Shown here: piece by piece, positions 20,225 through 30,689 of the stretch
Numbering within the stretch: position 1 is the first letter of the stretch
Layout of the letters: each line of letters starts with the position of its first letter
Origin: Prorocentrum cordatum
Lineage: Eukaryota > Sar > Dinophyceae > Prorocentrales > Prorocentraceae
DNA: 64,000 bases
Reading direction: 5' to 3'
Assembly (NCBI GenBank): GCA_963575745.1
Contig: CAUYUJ010015283.1
Coordinates: 716,910 to 780,909 of the forward strand
Notes under the pieces: model-generated
What the model was told of the DNA's origin: nothing
The model's input: the letters and a program-made list of their open reading frames with translations, nothing else
Database searches by the model: none
Position numbers and translations under genes: made by a program

Positions 20225-21035
20225 TGGGCCACGAGCCCCAAGAGTCCAAGAGCCCCAAGAGCCCTAAGAGCCCCAAGAGCCTTAAGAGCCCTAAGAGCCC
20301 GAAGAGCCCTAAGAGCCCTAAGAGCCCTAAGAGCCCTAAGAGCCCTAAGAGCCCTGAGATCCCCAAGAGCCCTAAGAGCCCTCAGAGCCCTAAGCGCCCC
20401 AAGAGCCCTAGGGGGCCCGAAGAGCCCTAAGAGCCCTAAGAGCCCTAAGAGCCCTAAGAGCCCGAAGAGCCCGAAGAGCCCTAAGAGCCATAAGAGCCCT
20501 AAGAGCCCTAAGAGCCCTAAGAGCCCTAAGAGCCCCAAGAGCCCCAAGAGCCCCAAGAGCCCCAAGAGCCCCAAGAGCCCCAAGAGCCCTAAGAGCCCTA
20601 AGAGCCCTAAGAGCCCTAAGAGCCCCAAGAGCTTTAAGAGCCCCAAGAGCCGCAAGAGCCCCAAGAGCCCTATGAGCCCTAAGAGCCCTAGGAACCTTAA
20701 GAGCCCTAAGAGCCCTAAGAGCCCTAAGAGCCCTAAGAGCCCTAAGAGCCTCAAGAGCCCTAAGAGCCCCGAGAGCCCCAAGAGCCCCAAGAGCCCCGAG
20801 AGCCCCAAGAGCCCTAAGAGCCCTAAGAGCCCTAAAAGCCATAAGAGCACCAAGAGCCCCAAGAGCCCTAAGAGCCCCAAGAGCCCTAACAGACCTAAGA
20901 GCCCTAAGAGCCCTAAGAGCCCTAAGAGCCCTAAGAGTCCTAAGAGCCCTAAGAGCCCTAAGAGCCCTAAGAGCCCTAAGAGCCCTAGAGGGCCCTAAGA
21001 GCCCTATGAGCCCTAAGAGCCCTAAGAGCCCTCGC
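20225..21035 (+). repeat. (CCCTAAGAG)n tandem array
   Basis: About 800 bp of a 9-bp unit, CCCTAAGAG or CCCCAAGAG. One frame reads Ser-Pro-Lys repeats; other frames read ALR or LLG repeats. It has no start codon of its own and sits in a presumed intron. The unit contains CCCTAA, as telomeric repeats do. Confidence 0.9.
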
Positions 21036-21094
21036 CCGGCAGTATATCGGCGCGAAGGGAAAATATGAGTAGGAGGAGGGGGAGGGGGCAGGAA

Positions 21095-21495
21095 GGAGAA
21101 GAGGGCCAGAAAGCCCAAGGACTTCGTGACATCACCCCGCTTCGGGGCCAGAAAGCCCAAGGGACACACTTCGTGACATCAAGGCCCAAGACAAGACATC
21201 AGGGCCAGAAAGCCCAAGGGGACACACTTCGTGCATGCTGCAGCGCTACACCTCTTAAAGCAGCTCGACCGCCTGAAGGCGGTGCCAGGCGTCGACGGTG
21301 AGTCTTCTTTGCAGTGGCTCCTCACGCAGTTCCCTCGGATCCTTCAGAACCAGCGCGTGATGAGCTAAGTTGTCGAGATGATGTCAGGGCCAGAAAGCCC
21401 AAGGGACACACTTCGTGACATCACCCCGCTTCGGGGCCAGAAAGCCCAAGGGACACACTTCGTGACATCACCCCGTTTCGGGGCCAGAAAGCCAT
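21095..21495 (+). repeat. 47-bp tandem repeat, interrupted
   Basis: Units of GGGGCCAGAAAGCCCAAGG plus ACACACTTCGTGACATCACC, three or so at 21095-21235 and three at 21385-21495. A short exon (21244-21368) lies between the two blocks. Confidence 0.8.
21244..21368 (+). CDS. Terminal exon of upstream plus-strand gene
   Basis: After a 3' splice site (GCATGCTGCAG) the plus strand reads LHLLKQLDRLKAVPGVDGES, then SLQWLLTQFPRILQNQRVMS, and stops at TAA 21366-21368. The composition is ordinary globular protein, in contrast to the repeats on both sides. It may be the last exon of the phosphatase/ankyrin gene, which would put the (CCCTAAGAG)n array in its last intron. Confidence 0.5.
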
Positions 21496-21540
21496 TTTCC
21501 TGGCGCTCCGCGCTCCACCGCCGCTTAGCATCCTGAACAA

Positions 21541-22110
21541 AAAGATATTCAGATGGCCCTGGCCATCTGAATATCTCTTGGGCCCCTTTTTGGGGCCCTC
21601 CGGGGGCCCAATAGGCCCTCCCAAAAGGCTCCAGGAGAGCCCCAAGAGGGCCGCAAAGTGGCTCCAAGGGAGCCTCCAGAGGGCTCCAAGACGGCCGAAA
21701 AAGATATTCAGATGGCCCTGGCCATCTGAATATCTCTTGGGCCCCTTTTTGGGCCCCCCCGGGAGCTCAATAGGCCCACCCAAACGGCTCCAGGAGAGTC
21801 CCAAGAGGGCCCAAAAGTGGCTCCAAGGGGGCCCCCCGAGGGCTCCAAGACGGCCAAAAAAGATTTTCAGATGGCCCTGGCCATCTGAATATCTCTTGGG
21901 CCCTTTTTGGGGGCCCTCCGGGGGCTCAATAGGCCCTCCCAAAAGGCTCCAGGAGAGCCCCACGAGGGCCGCAAAGTGGCTCCAAGGGAGCCCCCAGAGG
22001 GCTCCAAGGCCTCCGAAAAAGATATTCAGATGGCCCTGGCCGTCTGAATATCTCTTGGGCCCCTTTCTGGGGCCCTCCGGGGGCCCTCTGGGCCGCCGCA
22101 AAAGGTACAG
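21541..22110 (+). repeat. 159-bp tandem repeat x 4 with palindrome
   Basis: Four units with starts 159 bp apart. Each begins with a 34-bp palindrome, AGATATTCAGATGGCC then CT then its complement, at 21543-21576, 21702-21735, 21861-21894 and 22020-22053. The first two are perfect; the last two carry one change each. The rest of the unit is CTTGGGCCC-type minisatellite sequence. Confidence 0.9.
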
Positions 22111-22329
22111 AACTGGTCCTGCTGGATCCGAGGGCCGCCGGAAGCCCCTGATACAGTGAGGGGGCAACCCAACGCTCATGCAAGATTTTGGACTTTCCAA
22201 ATGCATTTGAATGGTCAGACAGAGGACAGGAGGAGGAGCAGGAGGAACAGGAGGAGGAGGAGGAGGAGGAGGAGGAGGAGGAGGAGCCGCTGCCTCTCAG
22301 AGGTCTGGGGTTGCCGCTGCCTCGTGCGT

Positions 22330-22350
22330 CCGTTCCGCCGTTGGCTCAAG
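22330..22350 (+). other. Relict DinoSL, diverged
   Basis: 15 of 21 positions match DinoSL, including the unbroken 3' part TTGGCTCAAG. It lies 30 bp before the ATG at 22380, where a spliced-leader relic in a retroposed gene would be expected. Confidence 0.5.
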
Positions 22351-22379
22351 CTAGGGGCCTTGTTGGTGAGTTGTCCAAG

Positions 22380-23425
22380 ATGGCTGGTGCGCAATGGCGC
22401 CTGTGGGATCTGGGGACCTACCAGATACTGAGCAACGACACATCAGGGCAGTCGTGCCTGGTGTACGGCGAGGGCGCTGCGTTCGGGGATGGCCCTTTCG
22501 TGCTGCAGGAAGCCGGTGCGCATCCAGGCGGCGCTGCGCTCGTTGGCATCGAAGGCACTGACGCCACCCGAGCAGTCCACCCCGTGACCGAATGCGGTCT
22601 CCGAGCGCCTGCCCGTGCTGTGCGGGACGGCATGGAAGATTGGAAGATTCATATCCCTGCGTGCGGCGACAAGCCAGCTCGCGAGGAATGGGTCAGCGTG
22701 TTGCAATCGGAGACCTGTGCGAAAGCCCTCCGAATGGAGGGCCCTCCGCTTTTCGAGTGCGAGTTTTCCTTGCAAATGGCGCCCACCACTGTCGGCGGCA
22801 AGGCGACCAGCTTGTGGGTCTGCTTCTCCAGGGTCGTCGACTGGCTGTGCGGCACCGTCAAGGGGGGGGGCGACGGGCGACTCCGCGCGGGCAAGATGTG
22901 GAGCCAAGCAAGAACGGATTGCGAAGCCCGCGGGTTGGACGCCCAGCACTTCAAGGAGTCGTCGTTGTCCGTTCGGAAGCGTTCTTACGAAGACATGCAG
23001 GGCGACGATATAGGCGGGGCCATCCCGAGGGCTTTCGAACAGGAAGCGCTCACTGGGGCGCAGGACTGGCTGCTCAGCGTGAGAGCTTTGATTTTCTGGC
23101 TCTGGGAATGCACGTCCCGCGGCTACGTCGTCCTCTCAAGGGATGCGGACACGAAGGCGGAGATGTTGGGACGCGGCCGGAACCTCTTGGGCATGATGTT
23201 GCGTTGGGCCTTGGGGTCCGGCGACAAGCCAGACGTGTGTATGGAGTCGAAGCGAGGCAACTGCGTGACCGTTCTCAGCGGACTTCTGGTGGACAAAGAG
23301 GAGATGATCACATCCGAGGGCAACATGAGAGCAGGGGTTCCCAGCAGGACCTTCAGGACGGGCCTTCCGAAGGCGATCCTCCTCTCCAGATTTCTACACC
23401 CGCCTGCCCTTCCTTGGAAAGCCAC
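22380..23425 (+). CDS. Unrecognised protein, first part of a multi-exon gene
   Basis: The start ATG 22380 is chosen because it follows the relict DinoSL and because upstream codons are a GAG tract. The protein begins MAGAQWRLWDLGTYQILSND and is Trp-rich, with VCFSRVVDWLCGTVKGG and DWLLSVRALIFWLWECTSRG as hydrophobic segments. No domain recognised. Two copies of the recurring motif are read as GDKP (22663, 23218). The frame leaves sense at about 23425 and coding seems to continue in another frame, by a one-base shift or a short intron. Confidence 0.6.
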
Positions 23426-24060
23426 GCAGGCGGGTGCCCTTGCAGAGGGAGTCGGGAGATTGGGTGTTGGGGTGGGGGAAGGGGGTGCTGTTGCAGTTCC
23501 CGAGGATTAGTTCGGCATTGCCTGCTGGCGGCGGGCCACTCGTGGAGCTCATTTCGCAACTTGGGCAGCGCATCGCGGACAGGGGCGGGCGTCACAAGGT
23601 GAAGCGTGGCCCGATGCTGGACATCATCGACGGGTGGCGAGATGACCTCATCGACCACTTTGTGTTCTTGTGGGAGCGTTCGGCGACAAGCCAGACCGAC
23701 CAACGGTGGGAGGCCACATCAATTCTGCAACTGGGCGTCAGAAAGGGCCCCCGCGGTCGGGCCAGGCAGGTGGGGTCAGCATACGCCGAAGCCCTGTGCG
23801 TTGCGCAAGGAAACGCCGCTGGCACAGGGTTGCGGACCGCCAGGCAAATGGTGCAGGGCATGGAAGTGGCCTCGCGCCCCCTCGCCCCGAGGTTGGCCTT
23901 CAGGGGGCGCCGGAGGCTGGCGGGGAGGATGCCTGCTGAGGAGCGTGCTGGCCTGCGGAGAAAGGCAGCCCATATCAGCGGCAGGCATGCAGATCGCTGT
24001 GTGCAAGGATACGACATGCTGAACTACTACTACTCCAGTAGGCGCGGTGGCCAAGCGAGG
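23420..24060 (+). CDS. Continuation of the 22.4 kb gene
   Basis: The frame reads RESGDWVLGWGKGVLLQFPR, GPMLDIIDGWRDDLIDHFVF, then WERSATSQTDQRWEATS, where the recurring motif (23681) is read as ATSQ. It continues to GYDMLNYYYSSRRGG and then meets an A/pyrimidine tract. Unknown family. Confidence 0.55.
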
Positions 24061-24218
24061 AAAAAAAGAAACGCTCCCCCCTCTTGTCCTCCAGTCCATT
24101 CCTCTCTGTTTCCCCCCCTTCAGTCCCTGCCTCACGTCCCTTCCTCCAGAAAAAAAAAACATTCCGCCTTCCCCCCGTCTGTCTGCCTCCACTCCCTCCT
24201 TCTCTGGTTGCAATCCCA

Positions 24219-24400
24219 GGGTCGCGGCCGAGACGGCGCAGCATTGGTCCCTTGCGATGGACGGCACGCAAGTCGGCCCCGCTAACAAAGTCATGGTCTG
24301 CTGCGTCGGGCTGCCGCGCTGGCAGACCGAGGAAGAGGAGGTGGTCCCTGCTGGCGTCCACTTCTGGGCACCGCCTATGGTGCCACAGGGGGGCGGCTGG
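24219..24400 (+). CDS. Short exon of the same gene
   Basis: A pyrimidine tract ending TTGCAATCCCAG (about 24218) precedes VAAETAQHWSLAMDGTQVGP, then NKVMVCCVGLPRWQTEEEEV and VHFWAPPMVPQ. After about 24400 the sequence is G-rich and not coding. Confidence 0.5.
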
Positions 24401-24616
24401 GGAACGGGGACGAGGTGCGGGGCGAGAGGGCAGGAATGCTAGCGGGAGGGAGGGAAGGAGGGAGGGAGGGATGGGAGGAGGAGAAGGGGAGGGAGAGGGG
24501 GGGGGTTGGGATCGGTGCAAGGACGCCCTGGGTCGCGGGAGCCAAGGCGGCCAGGCGCGCGAGTACCCTTCCCCCGAGGCGCGGAACGCCTTTCCGAGGG
24601 AGCTCTGGGAGAGGGT

Positions 24617-24990
24617 TCCATGAGCCGGGTGGATGGCCCACTTGGGGCCTCGGAGCATCAGCCGGACGGATGGCCCACTTGGGGCCCTGGACCGGTGCAG
24701 GCGTACTGGGTGCCCCGGTGTGATGTTCCATGAGCCGGGTGGATGGCCCACTTGGGGCCTGGGGGCGGCGAGGGGGTTGCGCGCAGGGCGTGCGAGGGTC
24801 GGGGGCGTGCATGAGCCGGATGGATGGCCCACTTGGGGCCTCGGGGGGGGCGGCCTCCAGGAGCCGGGTGGATGGCCCACTTGGGGCCTCGGGGCATCAG
24901 CCGGACGGATGGCCCACTTGGGGCCTCCATTCGGCCTCCGCGGAACAGCGTTCGGGAAGGGCTGCGCGCCTTCCCGGAACAGCGTTCGGG
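24617..24990 (+). repeat. Tandem repeat of GGATGGCCCACTTGGGGCC
   Basis: Six copies, most preceded by GAGCCGGGT or CAGCCGGAC, spaced 34-110 bp apart, then two copies of GGAACAGCGTTCGGGAAGGG at 24952-24996. Intronic. Confidence 0.8.
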
Positions 24991-25473
24991 AAGGGCTGGC
25001 GGCGGAGGGAATGGGGAGGGGTGGGAGCGGGAGAGCACGAGGTTGGAAGAAAGGGGCAAATGGAGGGAGGGAAGGGGAAGGGGACGGGGGAAGGCGAAAT
25101 AGGACAGGGGAGCTGGGGGAAGGGAGGGGGAGGGGGGGAGGGATGAGGGAGGCAGAGTGCGAGAGAAAATGGGTGCGGTTGGCAGATTTAAGTAGCGGAC
25201 TAGCATCCGTGAGGCGCTGAACGACACTGGTGTGGCACCTGTGGGCACGGAGGGTGAACGGCGAGCAGCGCGGACGCGCTTGGCCAAGATCTCCGCGGGC
25301 TTCTTCGCGGACGACAAGGCGCATCGTGAGAATAGGTTTGTTTTGGGGATGCGGGGAGAAGGCAGCACAGGTTAAAAATTCAAACTGATGGAGCGCCGGG
25401 GGGGGGGAACGACTGCGAGGAGAGGGGATCCCACTTCATCGCAACAACCCTCTTTCTTTGGATGCCGCCACAG

Positions 25474-26945
25474 GGCACCCTGGCGCAGAAGCGGGCTGCG
25501 AACAAGGTCATCGCGAAGAATCCGCCGCGGGAGGCTTCGCAAAAGTTCGTCCTCCGAGTGGACAGGTTCGTGGAGATCTTCGCCGACGAGGGTTTGGAAA
25601 GGTTCCAAAACCTTGAGAAACTCGATGGGCTTGGGCTGCTCCAGGGCGCCCGGACAGGGAAGTTTCCAGATCCACTCCCTCCGCTGCCAGTCGGGTTGGA
25701 GGTGGCGAGCCTTGCGCTCTGCACAGATCAAGAGCAGCTGCAAATCACGGGCGGGGAGTTCATTTTCAGACCAGCACCGGAGGGTCTGGGGTGCACTGGC
25801 GTCCGCCTTGCCGACGATTTCCACCGGTGGCACAATGACTTGGCAACGGCGATAAGCCTGACAGGCCTCGCGCCCGCTGTGCAGGCGGGCACGCTAATCT
25901 TCAACATCGGCTACGGTCCGTGGCAGTCCGCGGCCTTCTTCCACCAGATGTGCGCAGAGGCGAAACGCCTGTCTGTTGCGCTCAACACTAATTCCATCCT
26001 CGTGCAGCGCTTCTGGCCCAGGAGGCAGCTCGAGCACCCCCTCGACCCAGCGGAGAACGCGGAGGAAGCCCGCGCGCGGTGGCTCCGAGAGTTGCCGAAG
26101 GATTTCGCCTTGCTCGGAAAGAAGGTGGCCCCTTCTCAGTGGATGTCCTTCCTCGTTGCTGGCGAGGACTGGAACCAGAAGCTGGCGTCTCGGACTCTCA
26201 CGCTGTGCGCGTTGTGCACAGAGAAAGCATGGCTTCTCGCTTCTGAGGACCTCTTCACCAGCACTCGTCTGCTCAATGTGGATTCCGGCGATCAGCCAGA
26301 CCCGACGTCGAAGGCTGCTGCATTGAAGGCAGCTAAAGCAAAGCTCGAGAGACTCAAGGCCAAGGCGCAAAACACAGTCGTGACCGCCACCAGGCTGCTC
26401 TGCGACGACGACGTTGTCAATGGCATACGTATGGTGCTTCATGCTTCCGCGGCGCAGCACAAGGCTTTCTGGAAATTGGCCAGCGAGCTCACCAGCATGG
26501 AGAAGACGCTGGACTGGTGCCAGCGCTGGTCTGGGCAGGAGTGGCTCGGGAGTCTGAGGGAGACCTTGTCTTGCTTGGACAGCGGTCCAGGCCTACAGCA
26601 GTGTGGTTTCATAGTGAACCTGACCTCGGCAATGCTTCACGGCGATAAGCCTGAAGAGGCCACGCTTCGATACCAGGACGCCTTGGCACACAGACTCGGC
26701 TCTTTGGTCGACCACATCATCTCTGCCAGGTGTGGGTCCCTGGCGCAGCGTACCTTCTACTACCCAGGGAAGCTGGCCGGGCTGACGTCCAACGACCAGG
26801 CCGTCAGGGACGCCACCATGAAGGAGTTCCACAACGACGCTCGTGCTTTCTGGGCGGCGCAGGACGCCTGCGAGACTCAAAGATTTTCCGACACGGGGCT
26901 CCGCCTCGTGCAGATTCTGCGTTTTTTCCTCATGCCTTCAGATCG
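25474..26945 (+). CDS. Large exon of the 22.4 kb gene, unknown function
   Basis: A good acceptor (TCTTTCTTTGGATGCCGCCACAG) precedes GTLAQKRAANKVIAKNPPRE. The frame is open for 1.47 kb with even composition: GEFIFRPAPEGLGCTGVRLA, AGTLIFNIGYGPWQSAAFFH, a basic coiled segment KAAALKAAKAKLERLKAKAQ, then LAQRTFYYPGKLAGLTSNDQ. No known motif. The recurring motif appears as AISL (25847), GDQP (26285) and GDKP (26640). The exon ends in a C-rich tract at about 26950. This is the longest clean host exon in the window. Confidence 0.65.
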
Positions 26946-26949
26946 CTCC

Positions 26950-27085
26950 AACATCTTCCTCCCTCGCGGCTCCCCCCCCCCTCCTCCTTCCCTCCTCCCT
27001 CCATCTTCGCATCCATCGCCTCCCTCCCCCCTCCCTCTTCTCCAAGTTCTCCCTCCGTCCTCGCCTCCCTCCTCCCCCCCCCGTC
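26950..27085 (+). repeat. Pyrimidine-rich tract
   Basis: CCTCCCTCC-type sequence at the start of the intron that holds the 132-bp array. Confidence 0.6.
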
Positions 27086-27086
27086 C

Positions 27087-28170
27087 CTGGTGGGTCACCT
27101 GTGCGGTGCGCACTGCGCCACGGGAGCGCAAGGAGTAGGAATTCACCAATTCATGTTGAGGCCCAGCACGCAAGTGACACAAGTGGTTTTTCTCACACAA
27201 TTTCCGGGTGACCCCCCCCTGGTGGGTCACTTGTACGGTGCGCGGTGCACCGGAGGAACGCAAGGAGTACGAATTCACCAAGTCATGTTGAGGCCCATAT
27301 TGCAAGTGAAACAATTGGTTCCCAACCAAGTTTTCGGGTGACCCACCCCACTGGTGGGTCACCTGTGCGGCACGCGCTGCACCAGCGGAGCGCAAGGAGT
27401 GCGAATTCACAAACCCATGTTGAGGCTCAAAATGCAAATGAAACTATATGTTGCCCCATCAGTTTTCTGATGACCCACCCCCTGGTGGGTCACCTGCGCG
27501 GTGCGCGCTACGGCAGGGGAGCGCAAGGAGTACGAATTCACCAAACCATGTTGGGGCCCAAAATGTAAGTGAAACAATTGGTTCCCCCACCAAGTTTTCG
27601 GGTGACCCACCCCCTGTTGGGTCTGTTGGGCGGTGCGCGCTGCGCCAGGGGAACGCAAGGAGTACGAATTCAGCAACTCATGTCGACACCCAGAATGCAA
27701 GTGAAGCATTTGGTTTCCCCCACAAAGTTTTCGGGTGGCCCACCCTCTGGTGGGTCACCTGTGCGGTGCGCGCTGCACCAGCGGGGAGCAAGGAATGCGA
27801 ATTCACAATCTCATGTTGAGACCCAGGACGCAAATAATTCCATTGTGTGTTTCCAACCCAATTTTCCGGTGATCCACCCTCTGGTGGGTCACGTGTTCGG
27901 TGCGCGCTGCGCCGGAGCAGCGCAAGGAGTACGAATTCACCCACTCATGTTGAGGCCCAGTACGCAAGTGACGCAATTGGCTGTTCAGACCAGTTCTCGG
28001 GTCACCCACCCCTGGTGGGTCACCTGTACGGTGCGCGCTGCGGCAGGGGAGCGGAAGGAGTACGAACCTACTCACCCATGTTGAGGCCCAGAATGCAAGT
28101 GAAACAATTGGTTTCCCCCACCCAGCTTTCGGGTGGCCCACCCCATGGCGGGTCACCTGTGCGGTGCGCG
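27087..28170 (+). repeat. About 132-bp tandem repeat x 9
   Basis: Units begin CTGGTGGGTCACCTGTGCGG and include GAGTACGAATTCACCA and ATGTTGAGGCCCA. Starts near 27087, 27219, 27349, 27481, 27613, 27747, 27880, 28011 and 28143. The junctions contain an inverted repeat GGGTGACCCACC/GGTGGGTCACC. Divergence between units is about 10-20%. Confidence 0.9.
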
Positions 28171-28192
28171 CGCCGACCCTGTGGGCCACGTT

Positions 28193-28620
28193 TATATGGC
28201 CGCCTCTTGGGCCCAGAGAATGAAATTTTACATTGGGTTTCGACCATTGGGTTTTGGTGACCCGCCCCCCGCGGGTCACCAGAGCGCGCGCGCGCCTCGC
28301 ACATTGTATAGTTTGTCCCATATTCCACGTCTATATGGCCGCCTCTTGGGCCCAGAGAATGAAATTTTACATTGGGTTTTGACCATTGAGTTTTGGTGAC
28401 CCACCCCCCGTGGGTCACCAGAGCGCGCGCGCGCCTCGCATATTGTATAGTTTTCCTATATTCCACGTATATATTGCCGCCTCTTGGGCCCAGAGAATGA
28501 AATTTTACATTGGGTTTCGACCATTGAGTTTTGGTGACCCGCCCCCCCCCGTCGGTCACCAAAGCGCGCGCGCCTCGCATATTGTATAGGTTTTTCTATA
28601 TTCCACGTTTGTATGGCCGC
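28193..28620 (+). repeat. 138-bp tandem repeat x 3 plus partial
   Basis: Units start TATATGGCCGCCTCTTGGGC (28193, 28332, 28470; partial at about 28608). Each holds a hairpin GGTGACCC.GC/GC.GGGTCACC and a (GC)n run before CTCGCATATTGTATAG. It follows the 132-bp array directly and shares the GGTGACCC hairpin with it. Confidence 0.9.
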
Positions 28621-28764
28621 CTCTGCCAACTCCTCCTCCTCCTCCTCTATCCTCCTCCTCTATCCTCCTCCTCTATCCTCCTCCTCCTCCTCCTCTCCCG
28701 CCCTGGCCTCCAACGCTATCCTACCTGCCGCCTCCAACCCCCTCCGCTTCCTTCGGCCTGAGAG

Positions 28765-29085
28765 GAGCACAAGGAGTTCCCGAGGGTCGTGTCCGCCGTG
28801 GGCAGGTGTCGGCTGCATCAGCCCTTCTACCTCTGGTGCATGGGGCTTGCGGCGACAAGCCAGTTCACCGTCGTGGCGCAGCCGTTGGCGGACCTTCTGC
28901 GGAACCTCTTTTCGGGCTGGGTGCAGACGCGCGTGTGCGAGAAAGGGAACAAGGTTTTGCGTGAGGCCGAGCATTCCGGTAGCCCGAGCAAGGCGTCAGT
29001 TCTCGCCCAAAAAGCTTTTGGGCCTGCCTTCCCCATCCCCTGGGACTGTCCGCTGCGGTGTGAGGAAGCCCGAGGGTCTGACCCG
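28765..29085 (+). CDS. Exon of the 22.4 kb gene
   Basis: Between a CTCCTC tract and a purine tract the plus strand reads EEHKEFPRVVSAVGRCRLHQ, PFYLWCMGLAATSQFTVVAQ and PLADLLRNLFSGWVQTRVCE. The recurring motif (28849) is read as AATSQ. Unknown family; probably continues from the 25.5-26.9 kb exon. Confidence 0.55.
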
Positions 29086-29335
29086 ATGGGGGAGAAGGAG
29101 GAAGGGGGGAGGAGGAGGAAGGGAGATGGGGGAGGAGGAGGAGGAGGAGGGGGGAGGAGGAGGAGGAGGGGGAGGATGGGGAGGAGGGGGAGGAGGAGGA
29201 GGAGGGGGAGGAGGGGGAGGGGGAGGAGGAGGAGGAGGAGGGGGAGGAGGAGGAGGATGGGAAGGAGGAGGAGGAGGGGGAGGGGGAGGAGGGGGAGGAG
29301 GGGGAGGAGGAGGAGGAGGGGGGAGAACGACCGCA
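29086..29335 (+). repeat. Purine-only intron tract
   Basis: About 250 bp of GGAGGAGGGG-type sequence separating two exons. Confidence 0.8.
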
Positions 29336-29344
29336 TCCACCGCT

Positions 29345-29959
29345 ACCGCAGGTGGTGTCGCTGTCGAGGCAGTGGCACACGCTCAACTCTTACGACGTGA
29401 TCGGCGAGTTCTCGCGGAAGGAGCTTGAGCCGGTCACCAAGTCGACGAGTTAGCAGCGCTGCACGCGGACGCGAGCGACAACCCGCGCCCCGTGCCCGCT
29501 GGAGCGGGCGAGGAAGCGAAGGCGAGGGTGAACAAAAGGAACGCTCTGCTGTCGTCGACCGCGCGGGTCCGCGACGAGTCCGCCTTCAAGGCATTCACGC
29601 CGGAGTCAGAGCAATCTTTGGCAGCTGAGATGGCGTTCCTCCGAGTCCTGCACGAGAACAACTGGTGGCACAAGGCGAACGACGCGTGGATCTGCGGTTT
29701 GCTTCCGCAGGGCGGCCTTGTGCGGTTCAAGGCCACAGGGGAAATGATGTTCATCGTCAAAGCGTACAGCTGCGCTGCCCTGTGCTGGCCCGCAGAGGAA
29801 GAATCCCCAGGGATGTGGCGAAAAGCCAAGGACTGCGCGTCGCTGGTTTGGAAGGTGGTCTTCGGCGAGGACGAGGTGGAGATTTTCCCATGCTCCTGGA
29901 AATCTCCCATCCGCCTCTTCACCGAGGACTTTCCATGGGGAGCCGAAGCCTTTGTGTAA
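29345..29959 (+). CDS. Last exon of the 22.4 kb gene
   Basis: VVSLSRQWHTLNSYDVIGEF and SRKELEPV run to about 29445. A one-base shift then leads to ELAALHADASDNPRPVPAGA and a clean frame MAFLRVLHENNWWHKANDAW, VWKVVFGEDEVEIFPCSWKS, ending at TAA 29957-29959. Unknown family. A variant of the recurring motif (29817) is read RKAK. Confidence 0.55.
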
Positions 29960-29964
29960 TTGTT

Positions 29965-30150
29965 CACGTTTCGCGTATGCCCACCAGCCCATCCCCAAAC
30001 AGTAACTTTTGCGAAGCATTCCGGTTGAAGTGGTTTTCGGGCGTGCTTCCTCCTACACTCGCATATATCCTCCTGTTCCTCCTCCCTCCTACCTCCTTGT
30101 ACCTCCTGCTGCTGTTCCTCATCCTCCTCCCTCCTTTCGGCGTCCTCGTG
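29965..30150 (+). repeat. Dispersed repeat end A (inverted copy at 60170-60355)
   Basis: GCGTATGCCCACCAGCCCATC to the CCTCCTTGTACCTCCTG region matches the complement of 60355-60170. It is followed by a CTTGGG minisatellite and then repeat end B (30690-30850). Confidence 0.7.
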
Positions 30151-30675
30151 GTGCCTGTGGGGTCTCTCTTGGGGCTCTTCTGGGGAACTTCGGCCGCGTT
30201 ACATTTTTTAAGGGTTCTGGGAGGTCTCTTGGGGCCATCCTGGAGGCCACGGCTCAAAAAAGAGGGCGGCGTCAATTACGCCCGCCGGAGCCCGACAGAC
30301 CTTCTCTTTGGGCCCTCTTGGGCCGCTCTTGGGGCGCTCTTGGGCGCTCTTGGGCCCATATTGGGCCTCGATTGGGCCCGCATTGGGGCTCTCTCGGGCC
30401 ATGTTGCAGCCATATTGAAGCCCCAAAGCCCGTCGGAAGCGAAAAGGCGAGAACGCAAAAACATTTATTTTCTTTAGGCCTTGGACAGGACAGATTTTAG
30501 CATCACGGGGGCGTCCTTGGGAGGCACCGTGGCCAGTTGGAGCCGTATTGGCGCGGTCTTGGAGCGCCTTGTAGGTTGTTGGGAGCTATATTGAGTCATC
30601 GAGGGCTACCTTGGGCGACATCGAGGGCTACCTTGGGCGATATGGGGCATATTGGGGCCATCTTGGGCCCCAAAG
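30151..30675 (+). repeat. CTTGGGGCC-type minisatellite
   Basis: Irregular units of CTCTTGGGCCGCTCTTGGGG interrupted by a 60-bp unique core (30425-30480, GTCGGAAGCGAAAAGGCGAG) that resembles the cores at 51.3 and 54.35 kb. Confidence 0.7.
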
Positions 30676-30689
30676 GACGCTCCAACCCA

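Noticed and set aside
20189-20998. 269-residue Ser-Pro-Lys repeat protein
   Set aside because: Pure reading of the 9-bp array; no upstream start or globular part. Kept only as a repeat and a curiosity.
27087-28620. CRISPR-like array
   Set aside because: Eukaryotic tandem satellite; units are contiguous with no unique spacers and no cas genes.
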